From positions 186,001-250,000 of the forward strand of contig JARGPB010000001.1 in assembly GCA_029212905.1 (NCBI GenBank): DNA of 64,000 nt. Reading direction: 5' to 3'. Under the pieces are notes generated by a model. The model saw nothing but the letters and a program-made list of their open reading frames with translations, made no database searches and was not told the DNA's origin. The position numbers were made by a program, and so were the translations under genes. Shown in pieces: positions 17,144-26,625 of the stretch (position 1 is the stretch's first letter; each line of letters starts with the position of its first letter). Source of the DNA: Thalassovita sp. GTDB lineage: Bacteria > Pseudomonadota > Alphaproteobacteria > Rhodobacterales > Rhodobacteraceae.

Positions 17144-19405
17144 TCAAGTTTCTTCTTTTTGTGTATCAGACGGGTCCGCCCCGCCAGCCAAAGGCAAACG
17201 GATCACGGCCATCGCCCCAACATGCCCCGAGTCGTCAAACGTCGGAGCATCCTCCAGCGTCAGGCTGCCCCCATGTTCCTCGACGATCTTACGCACGATG
17301 GGAAGGCCCAGACCGGTTCCCTCGGCGCGTGTCGTAACGTAAGGTTCGAACAGTCGGGCCCGATCTTCGGGAAGACCGATGCCATTGTCCGCAATTGTCA
17401 CGATAGCCCAGCGGCCATCAATCACCGAGCTCACGCGGATTTCAGGGGCATGCCCCTCAGGCGCGCCTTTTTGTTCTAGTGTTTCAATCGCCTCTCCGGC
17501 GTTTTTGATCAGGTTCGTCAAGGCCTGACTGATCATCGTCGCATCCAGATCAGACATCAGCGGATCGTCCAGCAACATAGGCTTGATCGTCACTCCGGGC
17601 TGGCCACTTTGCTGTAGAAGAACCGCATCCTGAATCAGCGTGGTCAGACTGGCGTGACGGCGATCGGGTTCCGGCATCCGAGCGAATTTCGAGAACTCAT
17701 CAACAATGCGCCGCAAGTCATTGGTTTGCCGGACAATAACCTCTGTCAGTTGCTCCAGATCCTCGGTCAAAGGTGGCTCCAGATGACGGCTGAATTTCCG
17801 CTTGATGCGCTCGGCGCTCAGCTGGATCGGCGTCAAAGGGTTCTTGATTTCATGGGCGATGCGGCGCGCGACATCCCCCCAGGCGGCCATCCGCTGGGCC
17901 GCAACCAGATCAGTCACATCATCAAAAGCGACCACATAGCCCTCCAGCCGGTTGTCTTCGGTGCGGCGGGTCGCCATGCGGACCAGCAGGTTTTCCAACT
18001 GCCCGTTTCTGCTGACCTTGATCTCTCCTTGCACAGCCGGGCCACCCCCATCGCGCAATGTCTGAAACAAATTGCTAAATTCGGGCACCGCCAGATCCAG
18101 TGCCAGTGATTGCTGTTCGCCGTGCCAATCCAACAGGCGCTGCGCCGAGCGGTTCACAAAAGTCACACGCCCGTCCGCATCCAGCCCAACCACCCCCGAA
18201 GTGACCGAGCTGAGGACGGAATCAAACAACCTGCGGCGCCGTTCGATCTGTCGGGTGTTTTCCAGCAAGGTTTCGCGCTGTGCCTTCAGCTGCTTGGTCA
18301 TCTGGTTGAAATAGCGACCCAGCATGGCGATTTCGTCATCGCCATCCTCTTCGACCACCTGAACGTCCAAGTCGCCCGAACCAACTCGCTGAGCAGCTCC
18401 CGTCAGACGCCCGACGGGACGCGACAGACGTTCCGCGAACCACAGGCCCAACCAGATCGCAGCCAGGATCAAGATCACCGCAAAGCCCAGATAGATCAGT
18501 CCGAATTCAAACAGAACCCGTCCACGCTCGCTCTCGAGTTGCTGATAGAATCGTGCGGTTTCCTGCGTGTCGTCCAGCAGGCTCAGCAATTCGCCATCCA
18601 CGTTCCGGCTGACATAAAGATAGCGGTCCACAAAAGCATTCAGCTGCACGAGCGCGCGGAATTCATTGTTCTCCCAATCCTCGATCACCAGAATGCCAAA
18701 GGTCGTCGCTTCATGCATCTGCGTGGGGGATGGTTTTTCAAAATCAAATAGATACGATCGATCCCCACGCGCCCGAATTTCGCCTGTTCCATCAATCACA
18801 TAGGCTTCGCGCAGACCGCGCTGGATTTGCGCCTGGCCTTGGGTCAGCACGCGCCGCACATCAGCCTCTGTCATGAAAAACGTCACTTTGCGCGACGCGT
18901 CCAGAATACCCGCAAGCCCCAGAGCATCCTGGCGCAGGTCGCGGCGGTGCTCTTCTTCATAGGCTTCGGCCGCGTTCAGCGAACTGCCCACAACCTGACG
19001 CACCCGGTCGGAAAACCATCCCTCCAACCCCACGTTCACTGTCAACGCTGCGAAAATCGCCACGGACACTGTCGGGATCAGCGCCAGGATCGCAAAGGCC
19101 CCCGTCAGCCGCAAATGCAAGCGAGAACCCGCCGACTTCGCACGCCGCGCCGAAACCAGCCCCACGATCCGCTGCAAAACGAGCGCAGCAACCAGAAGGA
19201 CATAGACAAAATCAGCTAGCAGAATCAGACGCAGGCTTAGCGAGGACTGCCCCTGATCCAGTGGCCCCAGAATCAGAAACGTCGAGATCGCCAATACAGG
19301 TCCCAGCAGAACCAGCGCAAAAGTCGCTGCGTTCTGCACGCGCCGTTGACGCCTAATACGCTGGAATTTCTTCCAGGTAGAACCTTTTTGTGTCCGGGTT
19401 GTCAC
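17144..19405 (-). CDS. ntrY: membrane sensor histidine kinase NtrY
   Basis: About 753 residues: three or four N-terminal membrane helices, a periplasmic sensing region, a further helix followed by HAMP, a PAS domain (VTSGVVGLDADGRVTFVN), a HisKA domain with the phospho-acceptor His in RRIAHEIKNPLTPI, and an HATPase domain (NLIKNAGEAIE, DNGIGLP, GTGLGLPI). It phosphorylates NtrX. I place the start at GTG 19405, which has AAGAGGTGG just upstream; an ATG at 19474 would add 23 Arg-rich residues and lacks such support. Spacing to ntrX is 7 bases. The gap of 84 bases to ntrC could contain a separate ntrYX promoter. Confidence 0.93.
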   Translation of the reverse strand: MTTRTQKGSTWKKFQRIRRQRRVQNAATFALVLLGPVLAISTFLILGPLDQGQSSLSLRLILLADFVYVLLVAALVLQRIVGLVSARRAKSAGSRLHLRLTGAFAILALIPTVSVAIFAALTVNVGLEGWFSDRVRQVVGSSLNAAEAYEEEHRRDLRQDALGLAGILDASRKVTFFMTEADVRRVLTQGQAQIQRGLREAYVIDGTGEIRARGDRSYLFDFEKPSPTQMHEATTFGILVIEDWENNEFRALVQLNAFVDRYLYVSRNVDGELLSLLDDTQETARFYQQLESERGRVLFEFGLIYLGFAVILILAAIWLGLWFAERLSRPVGRLTGAAQRVGSGDLDVQVVEEDGDDEIAMLGRYFNQMTKQLKAQRETLLENTRQIERRRRLFDSVLSSVTSGVVGLDADGRVTFVNRSAQRLLDWHGEQQSLALDLAVPEFSNLFQTLRDGGGPAVQGEIKVSRNGQLENLLVRMATRRTEDNRLEGYVVAFDDVTDLVAAQRMAAWGDVARRIAHEIKNPLTPIQLSAERIKRKFSRHLEPPLTEDLEQLTEVIVRQTNDLRRIVDEFSKFARMPEPDRRHASLTTLIQDAVLLQQSGQPGVTIKPMLLDDPLMSDLDATMISQALTNLIKNAGEAIETLEQKGAPEGHAPEIRVSSVIDGRWAIVTIADNGIGLPEDRARLFEPYVTTRAEGTGLGLPIVRKIVEEHGGSLTLEDAPTFDDSGHVGAMAVIRLPLAGGADPSDTQKEET

Positions 19406-19489
19406 CCGCCACCTCTTCCTGATGTGTGGCCTGTACGGCCTACCGCTCTGATTTCGGCGATGTAAACCCGCCACTATTCTGTTGCGGTT

Positions 19490-20860
19490 TTACATCAACT
19501 TGCGGCGGCGTGTCACGCGAATATCCAAGTCGGTGATCTTCTTGCGCAGCGTATTGCGGTTGATCCCCAGCAGATCAGCGCATTTCGCCTGATTTCCGCC
19601 TGTCGCCTCTAGCGCGATCTCGATCAGAGGTTGCTCAACCTCTTTCAGAATGCGGCCATACAGACCCGGAGGCGGCAGCATATTGCCATGCAGGTCGAAA
19701 TATCGCCGCAGATGACGCATCACCGAAGCGGACAGCTTTTCCGTATCGCCCCCACCCAGAACCGGCTCCATTTCGGGCTGGTTGCCCAGCACGGCTTCGA
19801 CCTCAGGGCGTGAAATTTCATCCGAACGCGAGGTCAGCACCAGCCGTTTTATCGCGTTCTCCAACTGGCGCACGTTTCCCGGCCAGCTATAGGCACGCAT
19901 CAATTCCAGCGCATCCTTGGACAACAGCCGTTTCGGGGCGCCGTCGCGTTCAGCACGGTTCAGGAAATGCTCGGCCAGCAGGGGAATATCCTCGACCCGT
20001 TCACGCAGCGATGGCACCTGAAGTGTTGCCCCTGACAGCCGGTAATACAGGTCCTGGCGCATATTGCCACTTTCCAGTGCATCCGACAAATCGCCCTGGC
20101 TGGTGGCCATGAAACGCGGCACGTGATCACCGGGGCTGTCCATCATCCGCACGATACGCGCCTGCACCTCGGGGTCGATATCGCCAATCTCGTCAATCAG
20201 CAAAGAGCCGCCTTTGACGCGGGCCAAGACGCGGGCCGGGCCCTCGATATCCTGAAGATCGCTGGCGGTCACCGTCACAAATGGCAGGTTCCGACGATCC
20301 GAAAAATCATGAATCGCACGCGCGATCAGCGACTTACCCGTGCCAGATTCACCAGCAATCAAGACCGGCAGATCGGTGTTCATCACCTTGGCGACCAATC
20401 GGTAAAGCGCCTGCATTGCAGGGGTCCGACCGACCAGCGGCAAATCATCTGGACGGTCGTTTTCCTGGGGCAAGGGGACGGCGGGCGCAGCACGGCGGCG
20501 CTGTTCCAACGCACGGGCCGTGCGCTTCATCAGGTCCGGCAGATCAAAGGGTTTGGGCAGGTAATCATAGGCCTCGGCCTCGGCGGCCTGGATCGCTGTC
20601 ATGATGGTGTTTTGCGCCGAGATCACGATCACCGGTAAACCAGGGCGGTCCTGCGCGATCTTTGGCAGCATTTCCAACCCGTTCCCGTCGGGCATCATCA
20701 CATCCGAAATCACCACATCGCCCTTGCCCTCGCCAACCCAGCGCATCAGCGTGGTCAACGAAGAGGTCGCGTGAACTTTGCACCCCGCCCGCGTCAGGGC
20801 CTGGGTCAGAACCGTGCGAATTGTGCGGTCATCATCAGCGACAAGTACGGTACCGTCCAT
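19490..20860 (-). CDS. ntrC: nitrogen regulation protein NtrC, lacking the GAFTGA loop
   Basis: 456 residues: receiver domain with Asp53, AAA+ domain with Walker A GESGTGKS and Walker B SLLIDEIGD, and a Fis-like DNA-binding C-terminus (GGNQAKCADLLGINRNTLRKK). Between Walker A and B it reads DIEGPARVLARVKGG, about a dozen residues shorter than enteric NtrC and with no GAFTGA sigma-54 contact. This matches Rhodobacter capsulatus NtrC, which is known to activate sigma-70 promoters. The ATG overlaps the ntrB stop (TAATG), implying translational coupling. It would control ammonium uptake and assimilation genes, possibly including amt at 25376. Confidence 0.95.
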   Translation of the reverse strand: MDGTVLVADDDRTIRTVLTQALTRAGCKVHATSSLTTLMRWVGEGKGDVVISDVMMPDGNGLEMLPKIAQDRPGLPVIVISAQNTIMTAIQAAEAEAYDYLPKPFDLPDLMKRTARALEQRRRAAPAVPLPQENDRPDDLPLVGRTPAMQALYRLVAKVMNTDLPVLIAGESGTGKSLIARAIHDFSDRRNLPFVTVTASDLQDIEGPARVLARVKGGSLLIDEIGDIDPEVQARIVRMMDSPGDHVPRFMATSQGDLSDALESGNMRQDLYYRLSGATLQVPSLRERVEDIPLLAEHFLNRAERDGAPKRLLSKDALELMRAYSWPGNVRQLENAIKRLVLTSRSDEISRPEVEAVLGNQPEMEPVLGGGDTEKLSASVMRHLRRYFDLHGNMLPPPGLYGRILKEVEQPLIEIALEATGGNQAKCADLLGINRNTLRKKITDLDIRVTRRRKLM

Positions 20861-21948
20861 TACAGGCTTTCCTTTTTCTTACGACGTTTTTGTTCCTCGG
20901 GTGCCAAAGGCAGGGAGATCTTAAAGATCGTCCGCCCCGGAACCGATGTGACCGAAATCCAACCATCGTGGTCAGAGACAATTTTGCTGACCAGGGCCAG
21001 CCCCAGGCCGGTTCCGTTCTCGCGCCCAGATACAAAGGGATCGAAAATATCGCCCTTGATCTCTTCGGGCAGGCCGGGACCGTCATCAATGATTTCAACC
21101 TGCAATGGCAGGGATTGCCCCGAACCATCACTGCGACGCAGCCGGAAACTATGTTCATAGAACGTATGCAATCGGATCGTGCCCGGTTCCTTGCCAGCCG
21201 CTTCCGAGGCGTTTTTCACCAGGTTCAAAATCACCTGCAACAGCTGATCAGGATCGCCATAGGCCATCGGCAGCGAGGGGTCATATTCCTCGATGATTTT
21301 CATATGCGCGCCGAACCCCAGCAACGCCGAGCGCCGAGCCCGATCCAGCACATCATGAATATTGACCGGCTTGCGTTCCGGCGCGGTCAGGTTGCCGAAT
21401 TGTTCAACCTGTTCCAGCAGCTTTACGATACGACGGCTTTCGGCCACGATCAGATCGGTCAGTTCCTGATCCTCAGCCGACAGATTCATCGACAACAACT
21501 GAGCAGCGCCGGTGATCCCCGCCAGCGGGTTCTTGATTTCATGCGCCAGCATTTCGGCCATGCCGATCGCAGATTTCGCCGCAGATTTGACCGAGTGGTT
21601 CTGCGTCATCCGCCCTGCCAGCTCGCGCGGGGAAATCAGGAACAGCATATGACCGGGCAAGCCCTGCATCGGCGCGATTTGCAGATTGCAATGCAGCGGA
21701 GCGCGCTCTCCTGTGCCTACATCCACGTCATTCACGAACAAGGGTGTGTTGCTTTCTCGGGCGCGCAGGAATGCCTCTTCCAGCGGGGCGTCGATCATGA
21801 TCCGGTCCCAGACCGGCTGTCCCTTGATGGACTTGGCCGAGGCATTCAGGAACCCCTCGGCTGCGGGGTTAATGTCGGCGATGTTGTCATCGGGGTCCAC
21901 CAAAACCCCCGGCACAGGCAAAGAGGACCAGACAGGATTATTGTCCAT
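20860..21948 (-). CDS. ntrB: nitrogen regulation sensor kinase NtrB
   Basis: 362 residues, cytoplasmic, without membrane helices. An N-terminal PAS domain is followed by HisKA with phospho-acceptor His136 in LAHEIKNPLAGI and an HATPase domain (NLVKNASEA, DDGPGLP, ENGTGLGLAL). It phosphorylates or dephosphorylates NtrC under control of PII proteins; no glnB/glnK gene is in this window. The ATG at 21948 shares a base with the dusB stop and the gene's own stop shares a base with the ntrC start, so dusB-ntrB-ntrC are tightly coupled, as known from nifR3-ntrB-ntrC in Rhodobacter. Confidence 0.95.
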   Translation of the reverse strand: MDNNPVWSSLPVPGVLVDPDDNIADINPAAEGFLNASAKSIKGQPVWDRIMIDAPLEEAFLRARESNTPLFVNDVDVGTGERAPLHCNLQIAPMQGLPGHMLFLISPRELAGRMTQNHSVKSAAKSAIGMAEMLAHEIKNPLAGITGAAQLLSMNLSAEDQELTDLIVAESRRIVKLLEQVEQFGNLTAPERKPVNIHDVLDRARRSALLGFGAHMKIIEEYDPSLPMAYGDPDQLLQVILNLVKNASEAAGKEPGTIRLHTFYEHSFRLRRSDGSGQSLPLQVEIIDDGPGLPEEIKGDIFDPFVSGRENGTGLGLALVSKIVSDHDGWISVTSVPGRTIFKISLPLAPEEQKRRKKKESL

Positions 21949-22931
21949 TACGCGGCCACCTTTTCTGGCTCTGTCAATGCGCGCGGCAACAGCCGCAACA
22001 CGTCTGACGGGGCCTTGGCGGTCAGCACTGCGCGGCGCAGCTCTGTCCCTGTCCCGGCCTGATCCATGTACCATCCCAGATGTTTCCGCGCCACGCGCAG
22101 GCCCAAATCCTGACCATAGAAACGCAGCATATCCTCGTAGTGGTCGCTGACCATCGCCACCAGCGCGTCGCCTTCGGGTATCTGCGGTGGTTCGGTACCA
22201 AACAGCGTCGCCGCGATCTGCGCCAGCACCCAAGGGCGCCCCTGGGCGCCACGCCCGACCATCACGCCATCTGCCCCCGAATGCTCCATCGCCAGACGCG
22301 CGCTCTCACTATCCACGATGTCGCCATTGGCAATCACGGGGATTGATACGCTCTGCTTCACTCGGGCAATTGCGGCCCAATCGGCACGCCCCTTATAGAA
22401 CTGACACCGCGTGCGCCCATGGATGGTAATCATCTGAACGCCGGCCTGTTCCGCCCGCGTCGCCAAGTCTGGCGCATTCAGCAAATCATCGTCCCACCCC
22501 AACCGGGTTTTCAGCGTTACCGGGACATCAACAGCTGAGACTACGGCCTCGATCAGGGTCATCGCGTGATCCAGATCCTTGAGCAACGCCGAGCCGGAAT
22601 AACCGTTCACGACCTTCTTGGCGGGGCAGCCCATGTTGATATCAATGATCTTTGCGCCGTTTGCCTGGACCATGCGAGCGGCCTCGGCCATCCATTTGGC
22701 ATCGCGACCAGCCAGCTGCACGGCAGTATTGGCCACATCGAACCCCAGCTCTGCCCGCTCGCGAACGCCAGGTTTGGCCTGCACCATTTCCTGGCTGGCG
22801 ACCATCTCGCTTACCACCAGCCCCGCGCCAAAACGCGACACCAGAGTCCGAAACGGCAGATCGGTGATTCCGGCCAAAGGAGCCAGGAAAACCGGAGGTG
22901 TCAGAATGTTGTGAGCCAGCGGCAAAGACAC
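21948..22931 (-). CDS. dusB: tRNA-dihydrouridine synthase B (NifR3)
   Basis: 327 residues of the flavin-dependent Dus family, which reduces uridines in the tRNA D-loop. The N-terminus has LAPLAGITDLPFR, the FMN barrel includes DINMGCPAKKV with catalytic Cys102, and further barrel signatures are TLKTRLGW, IHGRTR, NGDI and DGVMVGRGAQGRPW. The C-terminal helical domain is present. It is the first gene of the ntr run; the gene was originally named nifR3 for this position. The gap to ispDF (22932-23125) should hold both divergent promoters, though I could not define them. Confidence 0.95.
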   Translation of the reverse strand: MSLPLAHNILTPPVFLAPLAGITDLPFRTLVSRFGAGLVVSEMVASQEMVQAKPGVRERAELGFDVANTAVQLAGRDAKWMAEAARMVQANGAKIIDINMGCPAKKVVNGYSGSALLKDLDHAMTLIEAVVSAVDVPVTLKTRLGWDDDLLNAPDLATRAEQAGVQMITIHGRTRCQFYKGRADWAAIARVKQSVSIPVIANGDIVDSESARLAMEHSGADGVMVGRGAQGRPWVLAQIAATLFGTEPPQIPEGDALVAMVSDHYEDMLRFYGQDLGLRVARKHLGWYMDQAGTGTELRRAVLTAKAPSDVLRLLPRALTEPEKVAA

Positions 22932-23125
22932 ATGCTTAATCCTTGTGCATTTGCCTCTGGCCTAGCTGATCCCCCCAGCGCCTTCAATGTCACCCGCACA
23001 GAATTCAGCCCCTCCGGGCCTGCCTGCCTATTTTTTGTGCAAAATCACCCAATCCTCTTGCCGGATTGCTCTCAGAGGAAACTCGGCATATGCACTTTTG
23101 AAAGGCATAAAACCCAGAGGATTCC

Positions 23126-24265
23126 ATGCGTACTGCCGCCATCATTGTAGCAGCCGGTCGCGGCAGCCGCGCAGGTGGAGACCTGCCGAAACAGTGGCGC
23201 CAGATCGCCGGAAAACGCGTGGCCGACTGGACCGTCGGGGCTTTTGCTGCCCACCCTGCCATTTCCCAGATCGTGCTGGTCTACCACCCCGATGACGCCG
23301 CGCGCGTTGCGCCGCTTCTGGCGCGGTCCGACGTCATTGGCGTGCATGGTGGCGACAGCCGAAACGGCTCGGTCCGCAATGGGCTGGAGGCATTGGCAGC
23401 GGCCCAGCCCGATCTGGTGCTTATTCATGATGTTGCCCGCCCCTGCATTCCGGCTCAGGTGATTGATGCTGTGATCAATGCCTTGGCCAAGGCCCCCGGC
23501 GCGGCACCGGCCCTGCCCGTCACCGATGCCCTGTGGCAAGGTCAGGACACGCAGGTCAGTGGCGTTCAGGATCGCGCAGGACTGTACCGGGCACAGACGC
23601 CTCAGGGGTTCCGGTTCGATGATCTGCTGGCGGCGCATCGCACCTTTGACGGCGAGGCCGCCGATGATGTCCAGGTCGCGCGTGCTGCGGGCCTGCCAGT
23701 CACCATCGTCGCGGGCCACGAAGACAACCTGAAAATCACCCACCCCGGCGACTTTGACCGGGCCGAGAAACTGTTGCGGGGACATATGGATATACGATTG
23801 GGCAATGGCTATGACGTTCACCGTTTTGGCGAGGGCGATCACGTCATCCTGTGCGGTGTCAAAATCCCACATGGGCGCGGGCTACAGGGCCATTCTGATG
23901 CGGATGTCGGGATGCACGCTGTAACGGATGCCTTGTACGGCGCGCTGGCCGAGGGCGACATCGGCCGCCATTTCCCCCCTTCCGATCCACAATGGAAGGG
24001 CGCCGCATCCGAGATTTTCCTGACACATGCCGCCCAACTGGTCGCCAGCAAGGGCTTTGTCATCAGCAATATCGACTGTACGCTGGTCTGCGAATACCCA
24101 AAGATTGGGCCGCGTGCTGCTGAAATGCAGGCTGAAATGGCACGGATCATGGGGCTGACCGTTGATCGCGTGTCCATCAAGGCCACCACAAGCGAGCGCC
24201 TCGGGTTTACCGGCCGAGAAGAAGGCATCGCCGCAATCGCAACAGCCGCATTGGTGAAACCATGA
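23126..24265 (+). CDS. ispDF: bifunctional IspD/IspF of the MEP isoprenoid pathway
   Basis: 379 residues combining two enzymes. Residues 1 to about 220 form the IspD cytidylyltransferase, with the CTP loop IVAAGRGSRAGGDLPKQW split over positions 7-24 and the segment VLIHDVARP. From about 222 the IspF cyclodiphosphate synthase begins with LGNGYDVHRF, where Asp and His bind the metal, continuing with LQGHSDADV. The product makes CDP-ME from MEP and later MEcPP, steps toward isopentenyl diphosphate. Fusion of ispD and ispF is typical of alphaproteobacteria. GAGGATTCC precedes the ATG. The stop overlaps the pgpA ATG by 4 bases. Confidence 0.96.
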   Translation: MRTAAIIVAAGRGSRAGGDLPKQWRQIAGKRVADWTVGAFAAHPAISQIVLVYHPDDAARVAPLLARSDVIGVHGGDSRNGSVRNGLEALAAAQPDLVLIHDVARPCIPAQVIDAVINALAKAPGAAPALPVTDALWQGQDTQVSGVQDRAGLYRAQTPQGFRFDDLLAAHRTFDGEAADDVQVARAAGLPVTIVAGHEDNLKITHPGDFDRAEKLLRGHMDIRLGNGYDVHRFGEGDHVILCGVKIPHGRGLQGHSDADVGMHAVTDALYGALAEGDIGRHFPPSDPQWKGAASEIFLTHAAQLVASKGFVISNIDCTLVCEYPKIGPRAAEMQAEMARIMGLTVDRVSIKATTSERLGFTGREEGIAAIATAALVKP

Positions 24266-24744
24266 TCCGCTTTATCAACACATTTTTTTATACCGGGCTG
24301 CTGCGCCCTGCCCCCGGCACCTGGGGGTCTCTGGCGGCGCTGGCCGTGGGTTGGGGCATCGAGCGCTACCTGGGGTTCTGGCCCTTGGTCGTCGCCACGG
24401 TTCTGGTCACGGCACTCGGGTTCTGGACGATTGGTGTCGAGCTCAAAGATCGCCCTGGCGACGACCCCTCCGAGATTGTCATCGACGAGGTCGCCGGAAT
24501 GTGGCTGGCGCTTCTGTTTCCGGCTGCGGCCTTCTGGTCGCGTGATATGGCGATGATCTGGCCTGGCCCCGTCGCGGCGTTCCTGTTTTTTCGCCTGTTC
24601 GACATCACCAAACCCGGCCTGGTGGGCCGCGCGGATCGCCGCCATGACGCCCCTGGGGTGATGCTGGATGATCTCTGGGCAGGCGTGTTCGCAGGGGTAT
24701 GTACGCTGATCGCGGCGGCGCTGTACCACGTGGTGGCATTTTGA
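24262..24744 (+). CDS. pgpA: phosphatidylglycerophosphatase A
   Basis: 160 residues, an inner-membrane enzyme that removes phosphate from phosphatidylglycerol phosphate. Visible family motifs are the N-terminal FFYTGLLRPAPGTWGSLAAL, the metal-site region DDPSEIVIDEVAGMW around residues 70-84, and FRLFDITKPG followed by GVMLDDLWAG near the C-terminus. Membrane segments alternate with these motifs. The ATG overlaps the ispDF stop (ATGA) and its own stop overlaps the TTG start of the next gene, so all three genes are likely read as one unit. Confidence 0.94.
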   Translation: MIRFINTFFYTGLLRPAPGTWGSLAALAVGWGIERYLGFWPLVVATVLVTALGFWTIGVELKDRPGDDPSEIVIDEVAGMWLALLFPAAAFWSRDMAMIWPGPVAAFLFFRLFDITKPGLVGRADRRHDAPGVMLDDLWAGVFAGVCTLIAAALYHVVAF

Positions 24745-25211
24745 CCCCCGCCGAGAGCCTGCTGGCGCTGTACAAAGCCAAAAGCCTGCGCATCGCCACC
24801 GCCGAGAGCTGCACGGGCGGTATGGTCTCGGCTGCGCTGACCGATGTGGCGGGGTCCTCGGCGGTATTTGAACGGGGTTTTGTGACCTACACCAACGCCG
24901 CCAAAGTACAGATGCTAGGCGTCCGGCAGGCCACGCTGGACGCCTATGGCGCGGTTTCGGAACAGACCGCGCAAGAGATGGCTTTGGGTGCGCTTGTGCA
25001 GTCTGACGCGGACGTGGCCGTGGCAATCACAGGCATCGCGGGACCGGGCGGGTCAGAGTTCAAACCCGAGGGCCGTGTCTGCTTTGGCATCGCAAGCAAA
25101 TCCAGCGCAGCGGCTGAAACTGTCGAATTTGGCCCCATTGGTCGGGCGAATGTGCGCGCGGCCTCTGTTCAGAAAGCACTCGACTTGCTAAAATTTGCAG
25201 CAGACTCTTAA
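24741..25211 (+). CDS. pncC: CinA C-terminal domain protein (nicotinamide-nucleotide amidase type)
   Basis: 156 residues corresponding to the stand-alone CinA_C domain, which in PncC deamidates NMN to nicotinic acid mononucleotide. The signature TAESCTGGMVSAALTDVAGSS lies at positions 20-40, followed by YTNAAKVQMLGV and the conserved GIAGPGG. The start is inferred to be TTG 24741, overlapping the pgpA stop codon (TTGA), because the protein then begins right at the domain edge; an ATG at 24699 would lie inside pgpA. No strong ribosome binding site is seen, which fits coupling to pgpA. Confidence 0.85.
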   Translation: MTPAESLLALYKAKSLRIATAESCTGGMVSAALTDVAGSSAVFERGFVTYTNAAKVQMLGVRQATLDAYGAVSEQTAQEMALGALVQSDADVAVAITGIAGPGGSEFKPEGRVCFGIASKSSAAAETVEFGPIGRANVRAASVQKALDLLKFAADS

Positions 25212-25375
25212 CGCCCTATAATTGCGCAAATCCATCCATTTTTGCCAATTATTTAGGCATTTCGAGAACTGCACGTTTTTTAATCTCCCCAAACCGACAT
25301 TGCACCTTTCTTTTGCGGCGTGAATCCGCTTGATCCCCGCCAACTCAAAAATAATGGGATCGGAAAGGAAGACAA

Positions 25376-26554
25376 ATGAACGGAGCGGATACCGCCTGGA
25401 TCATCGTCGCTACAGCCCTTGTACTGTTCATGACGCTGCCAGGTCTGGCGCTGTTTTACGGGGGGCTTGTGCGCGCCCGGAACGTGCTGAGCGTTTTCAT
25501 GCATGTCTACGCCATCGCCTGCCTGATGAGCGTATTGTGGTTTGTCGTTGGCTACTCGGTGGCGTTTGGGGATGGCGGGCCCTACTGGGGCGGCCTGGGC
25601 AAGATGTTCCTGGGCGGCATCACGGCTGACACTGTATCGGGCACCCTGCCCGAGGTGCTGTTCTTTGCGTTTCAGATGACCTTTGCGATCATCACCCCGG
25701 CGCTGATCGTGGGGGCATATGTCGAACGCATCGGGTTCGGATTTGTGCTGCTGTTTTCAGCTCTGTGGATGGTGCTGGTTTACGCGCCTGTCACCCACTG
25801 GATCTGGGGCGGCGGCTTTATGTCCGACGGTGGCATCTTCGGCGAGGTCGGCGTCAAGGATTTCGCAGGCGGAATCGTGGTGCACGAAACTGCTGGCATC
25901 GCGGCGCTGGTGTTGGCTGTCATGCTGGGCGCTCGTAAACACAAGACCACCCCACCGCATAACCCCGGCTACGTCATGATTGGCGCGTCCATGCTGTGGG
26001 TTGGCTGGTTCGGCTTCAACGGGGGCTCGCAACTGGCGGCGGATGGTGGCGCGGCCATGGCGCTGACCGTGACGCATATCTCGGCCGCCACCGCGTCGCT
26101 GACCTGGGCGCTGTGGGAGAAGATCAAATACGGCAAGGCCAGCCTTGTCGGCATCGTGACCGGCACCATTGCGGGCCTGGCTTCGATCACTCCGGCCTCT
26201 GGGTTTGTGACCCCGGTTCAAGCCCTGATCATCGGCGCAATCGCTGGCATTCTCTGTCAGGAAGCCGTCAATCTGATCCGCAACAAAGCCAGGATCGACG
26301 ACACGCTGGATGTGTTCGCGGTACACGGTGTTGGCGGCATTTTTGGCACGATCATGATCGCGGCCTTTGGTGCGGGCAGCTGGATGGCTCAGTTGGGGGC
26401 ACTGGCGATCGTTGGCGTGTTCACGCTGGTCATGTCGGTGGTTCTGGCCAAAATCGTCGGCCTGATCACACCGTTGCGCGTGAATGCTGAAATCGAGACC
26501 AACGGGCTGGATCTCGAGGTTCACGGCGAGCGCGCCTACGATCACAACTCGTAA
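25376..26554 (+). CDS. amt: ammonium transporter of the Amt family
   Basis: 392 residues with eleven predicted helices. The Amt twin histidines are visible, in VVHETAG and FAVHGVGG, with the signature FFAFQMTFAIITPALI and WVGWFGFNGGS. It takes up ammonium across the inner membrane. AAAGGAAG gives a strong ribosome binding site. No PII gene precedes it, unlike the usual glnK-amtB pair. The 164 bases upstream are AT-rich, as expected for a promoter, and the ntr genes at 15.7-22.9 kb are the likely regulators, but I could not define an NtrC site. A strong terminator follows. Confidence 0.94.
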   Translation: MNGADTAWIIVATALVLFMTLPGLALFYGGLVRARNVLSVFMHVYAIACLMSVLWFVVGYSVAFGDGGPYWGGLGKMFLGGITADTVSGTLPEVLFFAFQMTFAIITPALIVGAYVERIGFGFVLLFSALWMVLVYAPVTHWIWGGGFMSDGGIFGEVGVKDFAGGIVVHETAGIAALVLAVMLGARKHKTTPPHNPGYVMIGASMLWVGWFGFNGGSQLAADGGAAMALTVTHISAATASLTWALWEKIKYGKASLVGIVTGTIAGLASITPASGFVTPVQALIIGAIAGILCQEAVNLIRNKARIDDTLDVFAVHGVGGIFGTIMIAAFGAGSWMAQLGALAIVGVFTLVMSVVLAKIVGLITPLRVNAEIETNGLDLEVHGERAYDHNS

Positions 26555-26572
26555 GCGCTGTGTATCAACGAC

Positions 26573-26601
26573 AAAGGCCGCCCCTCATCGGGCGGCCTTT
26601 T
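26573..26601 (+). terminator. intrinsic terminator after amt
   Basis: AAAGGCCGCCC-CTCATC-GGGCGGCCTTT is a perfect 11-bp stem with a 6-base loop, ending in a short T run, 18 bases after the amt stop. Its A-rich left flank means it could also terminate the convergent gene on the other strand. Confidence 0.88.
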
Positions 26602-26625
26602 GCGTTTAAGCCAGGGCATTTCTGT

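Noticed and set aside
25250..25320. TGCAC half-sites and a TTGCAC...TTGC pattern before amt, as an NtrC or sigma-54 site.
   Set aside because: The spacing between the CAC and GC elements is two bases too long for sigma-54, the halves do not form the NtrC dyad, and NtrC here lacks GAFTGA.
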